Source: Nocardioides stalactiti (lineage in GTDB: Bacteria > Actinomycetota > Actinomycetes > Propionibacteriales > Nocardioidaceae). Taken from it: DNA of 36,195 nucleotides. The DNA is taken from contig NZ_JACEFC010000036.1 of NCBI RefSeq assembly GCF_014180715.1, forward strand, positions 1 through 36,195, read 5' to 3'. Both the position numbers and the translations under genes were made by a program. Position 1 is the stretch's first letter, and each line of letters opens with the position of its first letter. This document shows positions 1-6,995 of the stretch, piece by piece. The notes under the pieces are model-generated. The model was given only the letters and a program-made list of their open reading frames with translations. It was not told where the DNA came from and searched no databases.

Positions 1-1052
1 GCCCCGCCGGCCCCGACGCCCGACACGTAGCCGATGATCTGGTCGCCGTCGGTGGCGCTCCAGTCGTCGCGGACCTGCTCGTCGAGGTAGGGCACGATCG
101 GTTCGGGCAGGGGCGTGAAGTGGAGCCCGTCGCGGGACGTCTGGAGCACGATCCCGCCGCTCGGGGCGTTCTGGCGCACCAGCACCACCTCGCCGGTCGG
201 CGCGTGGGCGCTCGCCGACGAGGCCGGGACGGTGGTGTCGAGGGCTGCCGCCGGCCCGCCGAGGGCGTCGCCGGTCCAGCCGTCGCCGGTCCAGCTCCGC
301 CACGAGCCCGGCACACCGCCGGACGTCACCGGCGCCCGCGCGACGCTGGTGACGGTCGAGAGGTCCGGCAGCACGTTGAGGTAGTACATCCAGAGGAACC
401 GGCCGCGGCGCAGCACGCTCGGCGCTCCGCGCCCGGTGTGGTGGCCGGCGGCGCTCCCGGTGGGGCTGGTGACGACCTGGTTGTCCGGGTGGCGCGGCTT
501 GGTGAACGTCAGCCCGCCGTCGCGCGACTCGGCGTAGGCGATCGACTTGTGGGTCTCGTTGGCGAGGTAGGCGCAGTCGTCCTCCGCGTGGTACCAGGCG
601 CGAAGCAGGTCCGGGTCCCGTTCGTCCGGGACGACCGCGTCGAGCCACGCGCCGCACCAGTCGAAGTCGCTGGGCCGGTCGCCGCGCCGGACGACGACCC
701 GGTCGGTGGGCGCGAGGTCGGCAGCACTGGTGCCTTCGAGCAGCACGGAGTCGACGTTGCCGACGTAGCCGCGGACGATCCCATCGACGGTGATCGCGTT
801 GAGCGGCGAGTCGACCGAGGTGCTCGGGCCCATGACCAGCTCGGGTGGTCCGACGCGCAGCTGGGCGTCCGCCAGCGGGTATGCCGCATCCGGCTCGGTC
901 TGCCCCGGCGACGACGGTGACGACGGCGCGGACGCGCCGCTCCAGGGGGACCCCGCGTCGTCGTCCGGCTCGTCCGGCGGGTCGTCGACACAACCGGCCA
1001 GCCCAGCGCACAGGGCCAGTCCGGCGACGGCAGCCCGAGTCAACCGCAGCAC
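1..1052 (-). CDS. Exported lipoprotein with sialidase/GH43-like propeller fold (3' end outside window)
   Basis: The frame stays open from a GTG at 1052 to the left window edge, giving about 350 residues with no stop, so the C-terminus is missing. Residues 1-20 form a lipoprotein signal (basic LRLTR, hydrophobic stretch, lipobox LAGC with Cys near residue 20), followed by an acidic linker (DDPPDEPDDD) typical of surface-anchored proteins. The mature part has propeller-like pieces such as SRDGGLTFTKP (an Asp-box-like SxDGGxTF) and RGAPSVLRRGRFLWMYY, which resemble BNR/sialidase or GH43-type five-bladed propellers. The GTG is preferred because TAGGGT (1059-1064, minus strand) ends six bases before it, as at other leaderless genes here, and no SD is present. 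It is divergent from the RHH gene at 1140. The substrate is unknown; a glycan-binding or glycosidase role is inference only. Confidence 0.75.
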   Translation of the reverse strand, partial: MLRLTRAAVAGLALCAGLAGCVDDPPDEPDDDAGSPWSGASAPSSPSSPGQTEPDAAYPLADAQLRVGPPELVMGPSTSVDSPLNAITVDGIVRGYVGNVDSVLLEGTSAADLAPTDRVVVRRGDRPSDFDWCGAWLDAVVPDERDPDLLRAWYHAEDDCAYLANETHKSIAYAESRDGGLTFTKPRHPDNQVVTSPTGSAAGHHTGRGAPSVLRRGRFLWMYYLNVLPDLSTVTSVARAPVTSGGVPGSWRSWTGDGWTGDALGGPAAALDTTVPASSASAHAPTGEVVLVRQNAPSGGIVLQTSRDGLHFTPLPEPIVPYLDEQVRDDWSATDGDQIIGYVSGVGAGG

Positions 1053-1087
1053 TCTGAGACCCTACGTCCCGCCGCATGATGGCGGAC

Positions 1088-1132
1088 TGACGTCAGATTG
1101 GTGTTGACATGACGTCATAGTGACGTCATAGT
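1088..1132 (+). promoter_or_regulatory. Promoter with three TGACGTCA palindromes upstream of the RHH gene
   Basis: TTGACA at 1104-1109 and CATAGT at 1127-1132 are separated by 17 bp and form a good promoter for the plus strand. The 8-bp palindrome TGACGTCA occurs at 1088-1095, 1110-1117 and 1121-1128. The last two lie in an exact tandem duplication of the 11-mer TGACGTCATAG (1110-1120, 1121-1131), one helical turn apart, filling the -35/-10 spacer. Tandem short palindromes at 11-bp pitch are characteristic of ribbon-helix-helix repressors, and the next gene encodes one, so autorepression is inferred. The divergent lipoprotein promoter is at 1059-1064. Confidence 0.65.
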
Positions 1133-1139
1133 GGTGCAC

Positions 1140-1670
1140 ATGGACATCACTCCCTTCGTCGAGAACCTCCGCCGCGACCTCCTGGCCGCCGCGGAGAGTG
1201 CGGGGGAGGAGGCGCGGCGGACCGCCGAGCGGCTCGGCTACGCGCTCGACCCGTCCGCCCGGCTCGCGCTGATGGAGGCCATCAGCCAGGCGGCGGCCGA
1301 GATCACCGCCGCGATGCCGTCGGGTGGGGTCGACGTCCGGCTCGACGGCCGCGACCTCGACTTCGTGGTCCACGCACCACAGGCCGCGCCCCCCGCGCCG
1401 CCGCCCCCGCCGGCCCCGCCGGCCGCGGGAGACGTCGTCGAGGAGGGTCTGGCCCGGATCACGGTCCGGATGCCCGAGTCGGTCAAGAACAGGGCCGACG
1501 ACCTGGCCGCCGCGGCCGGCCAGTCCCTCAACACCTGGCTGGTCAACCTGGTCCGCTCGGCGACGAGCGACCGCGCGATCCACGTCGACGTCGACCTGTC
1601 CAACGTCCCGTTCGGCGGCGACTTCCCGTTCGGCAAGCGCGGCAACCGCCGCGTCACCGGCTGGCTCTGA
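1140..1670 (+). CDS. Ribbon-helix-helix (HicB/Arc-like) DNA-binding protein
   Basis: Predicted 176 residues. An N-terminal helical region (about 1-60) and a short acidic segment precede a Pro-rich linker (about residues 83-95). A C-terminal ribbon-helix-helix module follows: the strand ARITVRMPES, helix VKNRADDLAAAAG and helix SLNTWLVNLVRSA. This is the Arc/CopG/HicB-antitoxin fold, which dimerises and binds short palindromes through its strand. No HicA-like toxin gene is adjacent. The start at ATG 1140 is chosen over GTG 1131 because the -10 ends at 1132, which puts the transcript start on or next to 1140 (leaderless). It is followed after 41 bp by the DUF4097 gene, probably in one operon. 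The tandem TGACGTCA sites immediately upstream are the obvious candidate targets. Function beyond DNA binding is unknown. Confidence 0.8.
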   Translation: MDITPFVENLRRDLLAAAESAGEEARRTAERLGYALDPSARLALMEAISQAAAEITAAMPSGGVDVRLDGRDLDFVVHAPQAAPPAPPPPPAPPAAGDVVEEGLARITVRMPESVKNRADDLAAAAGQSLNTWLVNLVRSATSDRAIHVDVDLSNVPFGGDFPFGKRGNRRVTGWL

Positions 1671-1711
1671 GCCGTCCCGTCCCCCGCATCCCCGTCCCCA
1701 GGAGCATCCCC

Positions 1712-2530
1712 ATGCCTGACTACACCTTCGAGACCCCCGAGCCGATCCAGCTGTACGTCGAGAACGGCAGCGGCCGGGTCGACCTCACCGCCGCCGACGT
1801 CCGCCGGACGGAGGTCCGGGTCGAGGGCAAGCGCGCCGACGAGGTGCAGGTCGTCCACGAGCCCGGCCGGGTGAGTGTCGTCGCCCCCAAGAACCGCGGG
1901 ATCTTCGGCGACCACGAGCTCATCATCGACGTCACGCTGCCCGCGGACAGCCGGGTTGACGTCCGCAGCGGCAGCGCCGACGTCCGCGCCACCGGTCAGG
2001 TGGCGACGGCGGCGGTGAAGTCCGGCTCCGGCGACGTGAGCCTCGAGCGGATCACCGGCGTGAGCACGATCGACACCGGGTCCGGTGACGTCGCGCTGAC
2101 CGAGGTCGGCGGCGAGCTCCGGGTCCGGAGCGGGTCCGGTGACGTCACCGCCGACCACCTCGCGGCCGCCACCACGATCTCGACCGGCTCCGGCGACATC
2201 CGGGTCGAGCAGACCGACGGGCCGGTGGTCGTCAAGACCGGGTCCGGCGACCTCGAGATCACCCGAGCCGGCACCGACGTCTCCATGGTCACCGGCTCCG
2301 GCGACACCCACATCCGCTCGGTGGCGCGCGGCCGGGTGACCAGCAAGGGCGCCTCCGGCGACGTCCGGATCGGCGTCCCCGTCGGGACTCCGGTGTGGAC
2401 CGACATCACCACCGTCACCGGCATCGTCCGGTCCGGGCTGGAGGGCGTCGGCGAGCCGGAGCCGGGGGCCGACTTCGTCGAGGTCCGCGCGACCACCGTC
2501 TCCGGCGACGTGCACCTGGTACCCGCCTGA
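1712..2530 (+). CDS. DUF4097-type beta-strand repeat protein
   Basis: Predicted 272 residues, start ATG 1712 with AGGAG at 1700-1704. From about residue 100 onward the motif [TS]GSGD[VIL] recurs every 18 or 19 residues, for six or seven copies, each followed by a short beta-strand pattern. This is the hallmark of DUF4097 (YvlB-like) right-handed beta-solenoids. There is no signal peptide or membrane segment, so the protein is predicted to be cytoplasmic. DUF4097 genes often sit next to small DNA-binding or envelope-stress regulators, and here it lies 41 bp behind an RHH gene and before a small ORF. The molecular role of the family is not established. A fourth TGACGTCA copy at 2140-2147 arises in the Gly-Asp-Val repeat codons and is probably incidental. 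Confidence 0.85.
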   Translation: MPDYTFETPEPIQLYVENGSGRVDLTAADVRRTEVRVEGKRADEVQVVHEPGRVSVVAPKNRGIFGDHELIIDVTLPADSRVDVRSGSADVRATGQVATAAVKSGSGDVSLERITGVSTIDTGSGDVALTEVGGELRVRSGSGDVTADHLAAATTISTGSGDIRVEQTDGPVVVKTGSGDLEITRAGTDVSMVTGSGDTHIRSVARGRVTSKGASGDVRIGVPVGTPVWTDITTVTGIVRSGLEGVGEPEPGADFVEVRATTVSGDVHLVPA

Positions 2531-2613
2531 TCCCGTTCCCGTGCGCCCGCCACTGTCGGTGGCTGGTGCTTGAGTCAGAGCAGTCGACCACGAGCAGCGA
2601 GAGGAGGATGACC

Positions 2614-2748
2614 ATGATCGAGCAGACGTCCGAGCTCCGTGTCCGTCAGGAGATCGCCGACCGCATCGCCCGTGCCGACCGTCGCCGGGTCGCCGCCCGG
2701 CTCCGGTCCACGCGCCGCGCCCGCCGCTCCGGCCTCGACTCCGTCTGA
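2614..2748 (+). CDS. Small Arg-rich protein, 44 residues
   Basis: A short frame with a strong ribosome binding site, AGGAGG at 2602-2607, six bases before ATG 2614. An in-frame ATG at 2608 abuts the SD and is unlikely to be used. The product has 13 Arg in 44 residues. It begins with an amphipathic helical stretch (IEQTSELRVRQEIADRIARA) and ends in a basic tail (RRARRSG). It has no signal peptide and no recognised domain. It lies 83 bp after the DUF4097 gene and nine bases before the convergent esterase stop. The strong SD and actinobacterial codon use support it being real. Binding to nucleic acid or to an acidic partner is possible from composition only. Confidence 0.6.
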   Translation: MIEQTSELRVRQEIADRIARADRRRVAARLRSTRRARRSGLDSV

Positions 2749-2756
2749 CCTGGCGG

Positions 2757-3587
2757 TCAGTCGATCGCGGCGGCGACGATCGCGCCGCCGTGCTCCATCC
2801 CCGCCCGGTTGGGGTGGTACGGCGCCGCGTCGCTGGTCGGGATCATGCCCTCGACCCACTTCTGAGCGATCGGCGCGCACACGCCGTGGTCCTTGCTCGG
2901 CCCGGCCAGGTCGACGTACGTCGCCCCGTGGGTGGCGGCGACGCTCGCGAGCTTCGCGTTGAGGCGGTTGAAGATGCTCTGGATCCAGACCGCGTCGACC
3001 GACCACACCGGGTCGACCGGGTAGCAGCCCGTCTTGCCCCAGTACTGGAAGTAGCCGACGAGGAACACCCGCGCACCCGCTGCCTTCTGGTGGACGGCCT
3101 CCACCGCCGCGGCGACCCGGTCGCCCACGCCCACGAGCTGGGCGTCGTAGGTGTCGGCGTGCCAGGACTTGCAGGAGACCCCGAAGGGTGCCGGGAGCGG
3201 GTTGAAGCAGCTCGGTACGAGCGTGCCGAGGTTCAGGTCGTTGGCCCCGATCGTGATGGTGACGATGTCGGTGTCGGGCTGGACCGCGTCCAGCTGCGGC
3301 GCGATGTAGCCGAACCGTTTCCCGGTCAGGTCGCTCGTGGTCGCCCCGGAGCAGGTGACGTCGGTGAGGGTCGCGCCGAGCTCAGTCGCGGCCTGGCTCG
3401 GCCAGTTGTCGTCGGACCGCAGGCAGTCCCAGCTGTTCTGGGTGAAGATCAGCGGGCCGGCGGCCTGGGAGTCGCCGATGGCCACCATCGTCAGCGGGTC
3501 CTCCTCGGCGTGAGCCGTGGGGACGACCGACAGCAACGCTGCCGTCGCCGCGATCGTCGCTCCGACATGCCACCGTGCGTGCTTCAT
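2757..3587 (-). CDS. Secreted SGNH/GDSL-family esterase
   Basis: Predicted 276 residues from ATG 3587, with AGGAGGA upstream (3591-3597 region). A longer in-frame start at 3632 would disrupt the signal peptide. Residues 1-27 are a Sec signal ending AHA before EEDPLT. The SGNH blocks are block I AIGDSQAAG (nucleophile Ser40), the block II glycine within TCSGATTSD, block III IGANDLN, and a C-terminal YHPN bearing the catalytic His. Several paired Cys suggest disulfides, as in the extracellular Streptomyces lipase/esterase group. Expected activity is hydrolysis of ester bonds in lipids or acetylated polysaccharides outside the cell. The gene is divergent from the PucR regulator at 3682, and palindromes lie between them, so coordinate control is plausible. 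The exact substrate cannot be read from the sequence. Confidence 0.88.
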   Translation of the reverse strand: MKHARWHVGATIAATAALLSVVPTAHAEEDPLTMVAIGDSQAAGPLIFTQNSWDCLRSDDNWPSQAATELGATLTDVTCSGATTSDLTGKRFGYIAPQLDAVQPDTDIVTITIGANDLNLGTLVPSCFNPLPAPFGVSCKSWHADTYDAQLVGVGDRVAAAVEAVHQKAAGARVFLVGYFQYWGKTGCYPVDPVWSVDAVWIQSIFNRLNAKLASVAATHGATYVDLAGPSKDHGVCAPIAQKWVEGMIPTSDAAPYHPNRAGMEHGGAIVAAAID

Positions 3588-3602
3588 CTGGTCCTCCTGG
3601 AT

Positions 3603-3620
3603 CTTCCCGGTCAAGGGAAG
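3603..3620. promoter_or_regulatory. Inverted repeat in the esterase leader
   Basis: CTTCCC and GGGAAG form perfect 6-bp arms around a 6-nt spacer (GGTCAA), a few bases upstream of the esterase SD on the minus strand. It could be an operator or a small leader hairpin. No known regulator motif is assigned. Confidence 0.35.
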
Positions 3621-3679
3621 GATGCAGCACAATCGGGTTGGCTGATCCTGGGAACTCCGGGGCGATAGGGGGCTGGTTG

Positions 3680-3695
3680 TTGTGATCGATCACAA
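3680..3695. promoter_or_regulatory. Perfect 16-bp palindrome at the pucR-like start codon
   Basis: TTGTGATCGATCACAA is a perfect 16-bp palindrome. It overlaps the GTG start of the PucR-type gene (3682) and lies within the divergent intergenic region of the esterase gene. It resembles CRP/GlxR half-sites (TGTGA/TCACA) but has a 4-nt spacer, not 6, so it is more likely an operator for another dimeric regulator, possibly PucR itself. Confidence 0.5.
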
Positions 3696-4908
3696 AAATG
3701 CCGGGGTGGACGCCGTGGTGATCGCCGGGCAGACCGTCGCGGACTTCCTCCGCGAGCACCACCGCGACCTCCTCGGCGCCGTCACCGAGACGCTGGTGCG
3801 CGAGGTGCCCGTCTATGCGGCCTTGCCGCGTGAGCTCATCGACGGCGACGTCCGGCGGGTGATCGACCGGACGCTGGACCTGTTCGTCCGCGCCCTCGGG
3901 TCCGAGGGCCGGGTGCCCGAGGACGACCTCGCGGAACTGACCGACTCCGCGGTCCGGCGGGCGGAGGAGGGCGTCCCGATGGACGCCGTGCTCGCGGCCT
4001 ACTTCAGGGGGTCCCGGGTCGCGACCGAGGCGGTCGTCGGCACGGCCGGGCCGGCCGACCTCGGCAGCGTCCAGCGGGTCGTCGTCATCCAGCTGACCTT
4101 CCTCCAGGACGTGTGCGCCGCCGTTGCCGCCGGCTATGCCCGGCACGGGCGCACCGTGCAGGCCGAGCAGGCCAGTGCGCGGCACGCCCTGGTGGACGTG
4201 CTGCTCGCCGGCGGCGACCCGCGAGCGGCGGCCGGGCCGGCCGACGTCCGGCTCCCCGAGCGCTACCTGGTGTGCTCGCTGCTCGTCGGGCCGCACCCCG
4301 ACGAGGCCGACCCGTCGGTCAACCGGCAGGTCGCCGAGCGGCGCAAGCTGCGGCGCGTCCGGGAGGAGCTGGAACGGCACTACGCCGAGCCGGTGCTGTG
4401 GCGACCCCAGTCCGACGGAGCGTTGGCGCTGGTGCCGTCCAGCGACGTCGTGCGGTTGGGGCAGGTCGTCCGGGAGGTCGAGCGCGCGGCGGGCACGAGC
4501 GTCCACGTCGGGGCCGTGACCGCGCCGCCCGAGGAGGTCGCGACGGCAGCCGAGGTCGCCGTGGGCGTGGCGGAGGTCGCCCGGCTCACGGGTCGTGCTG
4601 GCGGCGCCCACACGCTCGCCGACGTCGCTCTCGACTACCAGCTGCGCCAGCCCGGTCCGGCCGGGGCCGTCCTGGCCGCCCGCCTGGACCCGCTCGACGA
4701 CCGCCCGGACCTCGCAGAGACGCTGCGCAGCTATGTCGCGGCCGGCCTCAGTCGCCGTCGTACGGCGGTGGCGCTCGGAGTGCACCCCAACACCGTCGAC
4801 AACCGGCTGCGTCGGGTCGCGGCACTGACCGGCCTCGACCCGACCGCTCCCGCGGACGTCCCGACCCTGCGGGCCGCGCTCGTGGCAAGGTCCTCGCTGG
4901 GCCCCTGA
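3682..4908 (+). CDS. PucR-family transcriptional regulator
   Basis: Predicted 408 residues. The N-terminal helical region (about 8-125) resembles RsbRD_N-type sensor domains. The middle part (about 170-300) has the GGDEF-like fold common in PucR proteins but no GGDEF signature. The C-terminus carries the PucR helix-turn-helix: ETLRSYVAAGLSRRRTAVAL followed by HPNTVDNRLRRVAALTG (about 350-395). PucR-type regulators respond to small metabolites and usually control neighbouring catabolic genes. The start is taken as GTG 3682 behind AGGGGG (3667-3672); GTG 3706 and GTG 3715 are alternatives with no better SD. It is divergent from the SGNH esterase and followed by the CocE hydrolase. Control of these secreted hydrolases is inferred from position and from the palindromes on either side. 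Confidence 0.85.
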   Translation: MIDHKNAGVDAVVIAGQTVADFLREHHRDLLGAVTETLVREVPVYAALPRELIDGDVRRVIDRTLDLFVRALGSEGRVPEDDLAELTDSAVRRAEEGVPMDAVLAAYFRGSRVATEAVVGTAGPADLGSVQRVVVIQLTFLQDVCAAVAAGYARHGRTVQAEQASARHALVDVLLAGGDPRAAAGPADVRLPERYLVCSLLVGPHPDEADPSVNRQVAERRKLRRVREELERHYAEPVLWRPQSDGALALVPSSDVVRLGQVVREVERAAGTSVHVGAVTAPPEEVATAAEVAVGVAEVARLTGRAGGAHTLADVALDYQLRQPGPAGAVLAARLDPLDDRPDLAETLRSYVAAGLSRRRTAVALGVHPNTVDNRLRRVAALTGLDPTAPADVPTLRAALVARSSLGP

Positions 4909-4919
4909 CAGGTCCGACC

Positions 4920-4938
4920 GTTATCAAGCCCAGATAAC
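4920..4938. promoter_or_regulatory. Inverted repeat upstream of the CocE hydrolase gene
   Basis: GTTATC and GATAAC are perfect arms separated by AAGCCCA; with one mismatch the arms extend to nine bases. It begins 12 bases after the pucR-like stop and 54 bases before the hydrolase start. It may be a terminator stem or an operator. A TTGACC at 4948-4953 could be part of a promoter. Confidence 0.4.
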
Positions 4939-4992
4939 CGTGCGGCTGACTTGTCGTTGACCCGATGAGAAGTCTCGGGAGAGGGAGCATCC

Positions 4993-6918
4993 ATGAACCA
5001 CGCCTTGTCGCGCCGCGCCCGGCGCGCAGTCGCCGGCGCCGTCGTCGCCGGCGCCGTCGTCGCCGCGGGCCTCGTCCTGCCCACGACCGCCGTCGCCGCC
5101 GCGCAGCCACGGGTCGCCGCGCCCGCGGTGACGCCCCGGACGGCAGCAGCTGTCGTTGACAGCGCGTGGGAGGAGCGGCCCGAGCAGTACCCGGGCATGG
5201 TCAAGACGAGCGACCTCCCCATCACCATGGACGACGGCGTCGTCCTGCGTGGCGACCTCTTCCAGCCCGCCGACGACGCGGGCGAGGCGGTCGACAGGAA
5301 GTTCCCGGTGATCGTCATGATCACGGCCTACAACAAGACCGCGATGTCCAGCGGCGGGGGCGGCCTCGCCGGGGTGCCGCCGTCGTACCTGGTCCAGCGC
5401 GGCTACAACTACCTCATCGTCGACGCCCGCGGCACCGGCAGCTCCGCCGGGAGCTGGGCGGCCTTCAGCGCCCGCGAGAACAAGGACGCCGGCAAGATCG
5501 TGGGCTGGGCGCACCGCCAGGCGTGGAGCAACGGCAAGGTCGGCATGGCCGGCCCGTCCTACATGGGCATCAGCCAGCTGATGGCCGCCGGTCACCACCC
5601 GCCGGGCCTCAAGGCGATCTTCCCTCAGGTCCCTGGTGCTGACGTCTACCGCGACGTGGTCGCCTCCGGCGGCCAGCTCGACGTGGGCTTCATGCCGCTG
5701 TGGCTGGGCCTGGTCAACGGCACCGCGCTCATCCCGCCCGCCTACACGGCGAGCGACCCGCAGTCCGCGATCGGCACCCTCCTCGACCACCTCATCGGTG
5801 GCGGCTCGTTCACGATCACGCTCGCCCTCCAGGCGCTGCTCGGCCAGGACCCGATCTTCGACGGCCCGTTCTATCGCGAGCGCTCGGCCCTGACCTACCT
5901 CGACGACGAGGTGACCGTCCCGACCTTCATCATCGGCGGCCAGTTCGACCTGTTCCAACGGGGGACCCCGCTGCTCTTCGAGAAGCTCCAGCGCAACGGC
6001 GCTCCCGTGAAGATGATCGTCGGGCCCTGGGACCATCTGCAGGGTTCGTCGGGCGCGCTCGTCGGCGACGCCGGCTACGGGTCGATCCGCGAGCTCCAGC
6101 TGCGCTGGTTCGACCACTGGATCAAGGGTCGGCCGGGCCACCTCGGCGAGATCGCGCCGGTCAGCTACTACGAGCAGGGCTCGGGTCGCTGGGTGCGCAA
6201 GCAGAAGTGGGTCGCCGACGACCTCACCGCGCGGTCCTACGTGCTCTCCGGCACAGCCGCCCAGGGCGGCCGGGCGGGCGTGCTCAAGCGCACGGCCCCT
6301 GCGGCCGGTGAGTCGACCCTGCTGCCGCTCCCGGTGTCCGGGCTGTGCACCCGCTCGGCCAACCAGTGGACCGCCGGCATCCTGATGATGGTCTGGGCCG
6401 AGAACCCGTGCTTCACCGACAACAACCTCAACGACTACACGGGGCTCACCTTCGAGACCGCTCCGGTCGACAAGGCCGTCCGGTTCCAGGGGCCGATCAA
6501 CGCCCACCTGTTCGTGTCGTCGCTCGGCGGCGACGGGATGCTGTCGGTGGTCGTCGAGGACGTCGCCCCCGACGGCACGGTCCACCGGATCACCGGCGGC
6601 TGGCAGGTGATCGCGCAGCGCAAGCTGATCCGTGCCCGGTCGCGCTACCTCGACGGTCAGCTGATCCAGCCGTGGCACCCCTTCACCCAGGAGTCCAAGG
6701 ACCGCCTGGCGATGGGCGAGATCGCGCCGGTCGACGTCGAGATCTTCCCGACCGGCGCGGTCATCAGGCCGGGCCACCGGCTGCGCCTGACGATCCAGGG
6801 GTACGACGTCCCGCACCTGCTGGCGCCGATCCCGGACCTCCCGACCCAGGCGCTCCCGCTCACCCTCTACACGGGTCCGGAGCACCGGTCGGTCGTGACG
6901 CTGCCGGTCCGCCCGTAG
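4993..6918 (+). CDS. Secreted CocE/NonD-family (S15-like) hydrolase
   Basis: Predicted 641 residues, start ATG 4993 with GAGGGAG at 4981-4987. Residues 1-36 are a long twin-basic-containing signal (SRRARRAV, then an Ala/Val core, cleavage near AAA/AQP). The alpha/beta-hydrolase domain contains the oxyanion-side motif near DARGTGSS and the nucleophile elbow GMAGPSYMG (Ser189), followed by FIIGGQFDLFQRG (acid region) and GPWDHLQGSS (His region). A C-terminal jelly-roll domain (about 430-640) ends in RPGHRLRLTIQGYDVPH, characteristic of the X-Pro dipeptidyl-peptidase/CocE superfamily. The family hydrolyses acyl esters, beta-lactam side chains or peptides. It may follow control by the upstream PucR regulator. 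The substrate is unknown. Confidence 0.9.
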   Translation: MNHALSRRARRAVAGAVVAGAVVAAGLVLPTTAVAAAQPRVAAPAVTPRTAAAVVDSAWEERPEQYPGMVKTSDLPITMDDGVVLRGDLFQPADDAGEAVDRKFPVIVMITAYNKTAMSSGGGGLAGVPPSYLVQRGYNYLIVDARGTGSSAGSWAAFSARENKDAGKIVGWAHRQAWSNGKVGMAGPSYMGISQLMAAGHHPPGLKAIFPQVPGADVYRDVVASGGQLDVGFMPLWLGLVNGTALIPPAYTASDPQSAIGTLLDHLIGGGSFTITLALQALLGQDPIFDGPFYRERSALTYLDDEVTVPTFIIGGQFDLFQRGTPLLFEKLQRNGAPVKMIVGPWDHLQGSSGALVGDAGYGSIRELQLRWFDHWIKGRPGHLGEIAPVSYYEQGSGRWVRKQKWVADDLTARSYVLSGTAAQGGRAGVLKRTAPAAGESTLLPLPVSGLCTRSANQWTAGILMMVWAENPCFTDNNLNDYTGLTFETAPVDKAVRFQGPINAHLFVSSLGGDGMLSVVVEDVAPDGTVHRITGGWQVIAQRKLIRARSRYLDGQLIQPWHPFTQESKDRLAMGEIAPVDVEIFPTGAVIRPGHRLRLTIQGYDVPHLLAPIPDLPTQALPLTLYTGPEHRSVVTLPVRP

Positions 6919-6920
6919 CG

Positions 6921-6982
6921 CGTCGTACCCGCTCTACCTGTCGTGATTTCGGCGAGATGCGACAGGTAGGGCGGGTACGACG
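6921..6982. terminator. Long hairpin between convergent genes, probable bidirectional terminator or dispersed palindrome
   Basis: The two 23-nt arms 6921-6943 and 6960-6982 are complementary except for one G-U wobble. Inside the 16-nt loop, ATTTC (6946-6950) can pair with GAGAT (6954-6958), extending the structure. It starts three bases after the hydrolase stop and ends 13 bases before the stop of the opposing siderophore-interacting gene. No U-tract follows, as is usual in actinobacteria. The near-perfect length is more than a terminator needs. Confidence 0.75.
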
Positions 6983-6995
6983 GTGCGTGGGGGCG

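Noticed and set aside
1131..1139. GTG at 1131 as the start of the RHH protein
   Set aside because: It overlaps the predicted -10 element (1127-1132), and the promoter geometry puts the transcript start at 1140.
2140..2147. Fourth TGACGTCA inside the DUF4097 gene
   Set aside because: It is produced by the Gly-Asp-Val repeat codons (GGT GAC GTC A) and has no promoter nearby.
3680..3695. CRP/GlxR site
   Set aside because: The half sites TGTGA and TCACA are separated by four bases, whereas the family requires six, so it is kept only as an unassigned palindrome.
4924..6885. Long minus-strand open frame opposite the CocE hydrolase
   Set aside because: It is rich in Arg/Gly/Asp with no domain and is explained by GC3 bias of the real plus-strand gene, which has a signal peptide and catalytic motifs.
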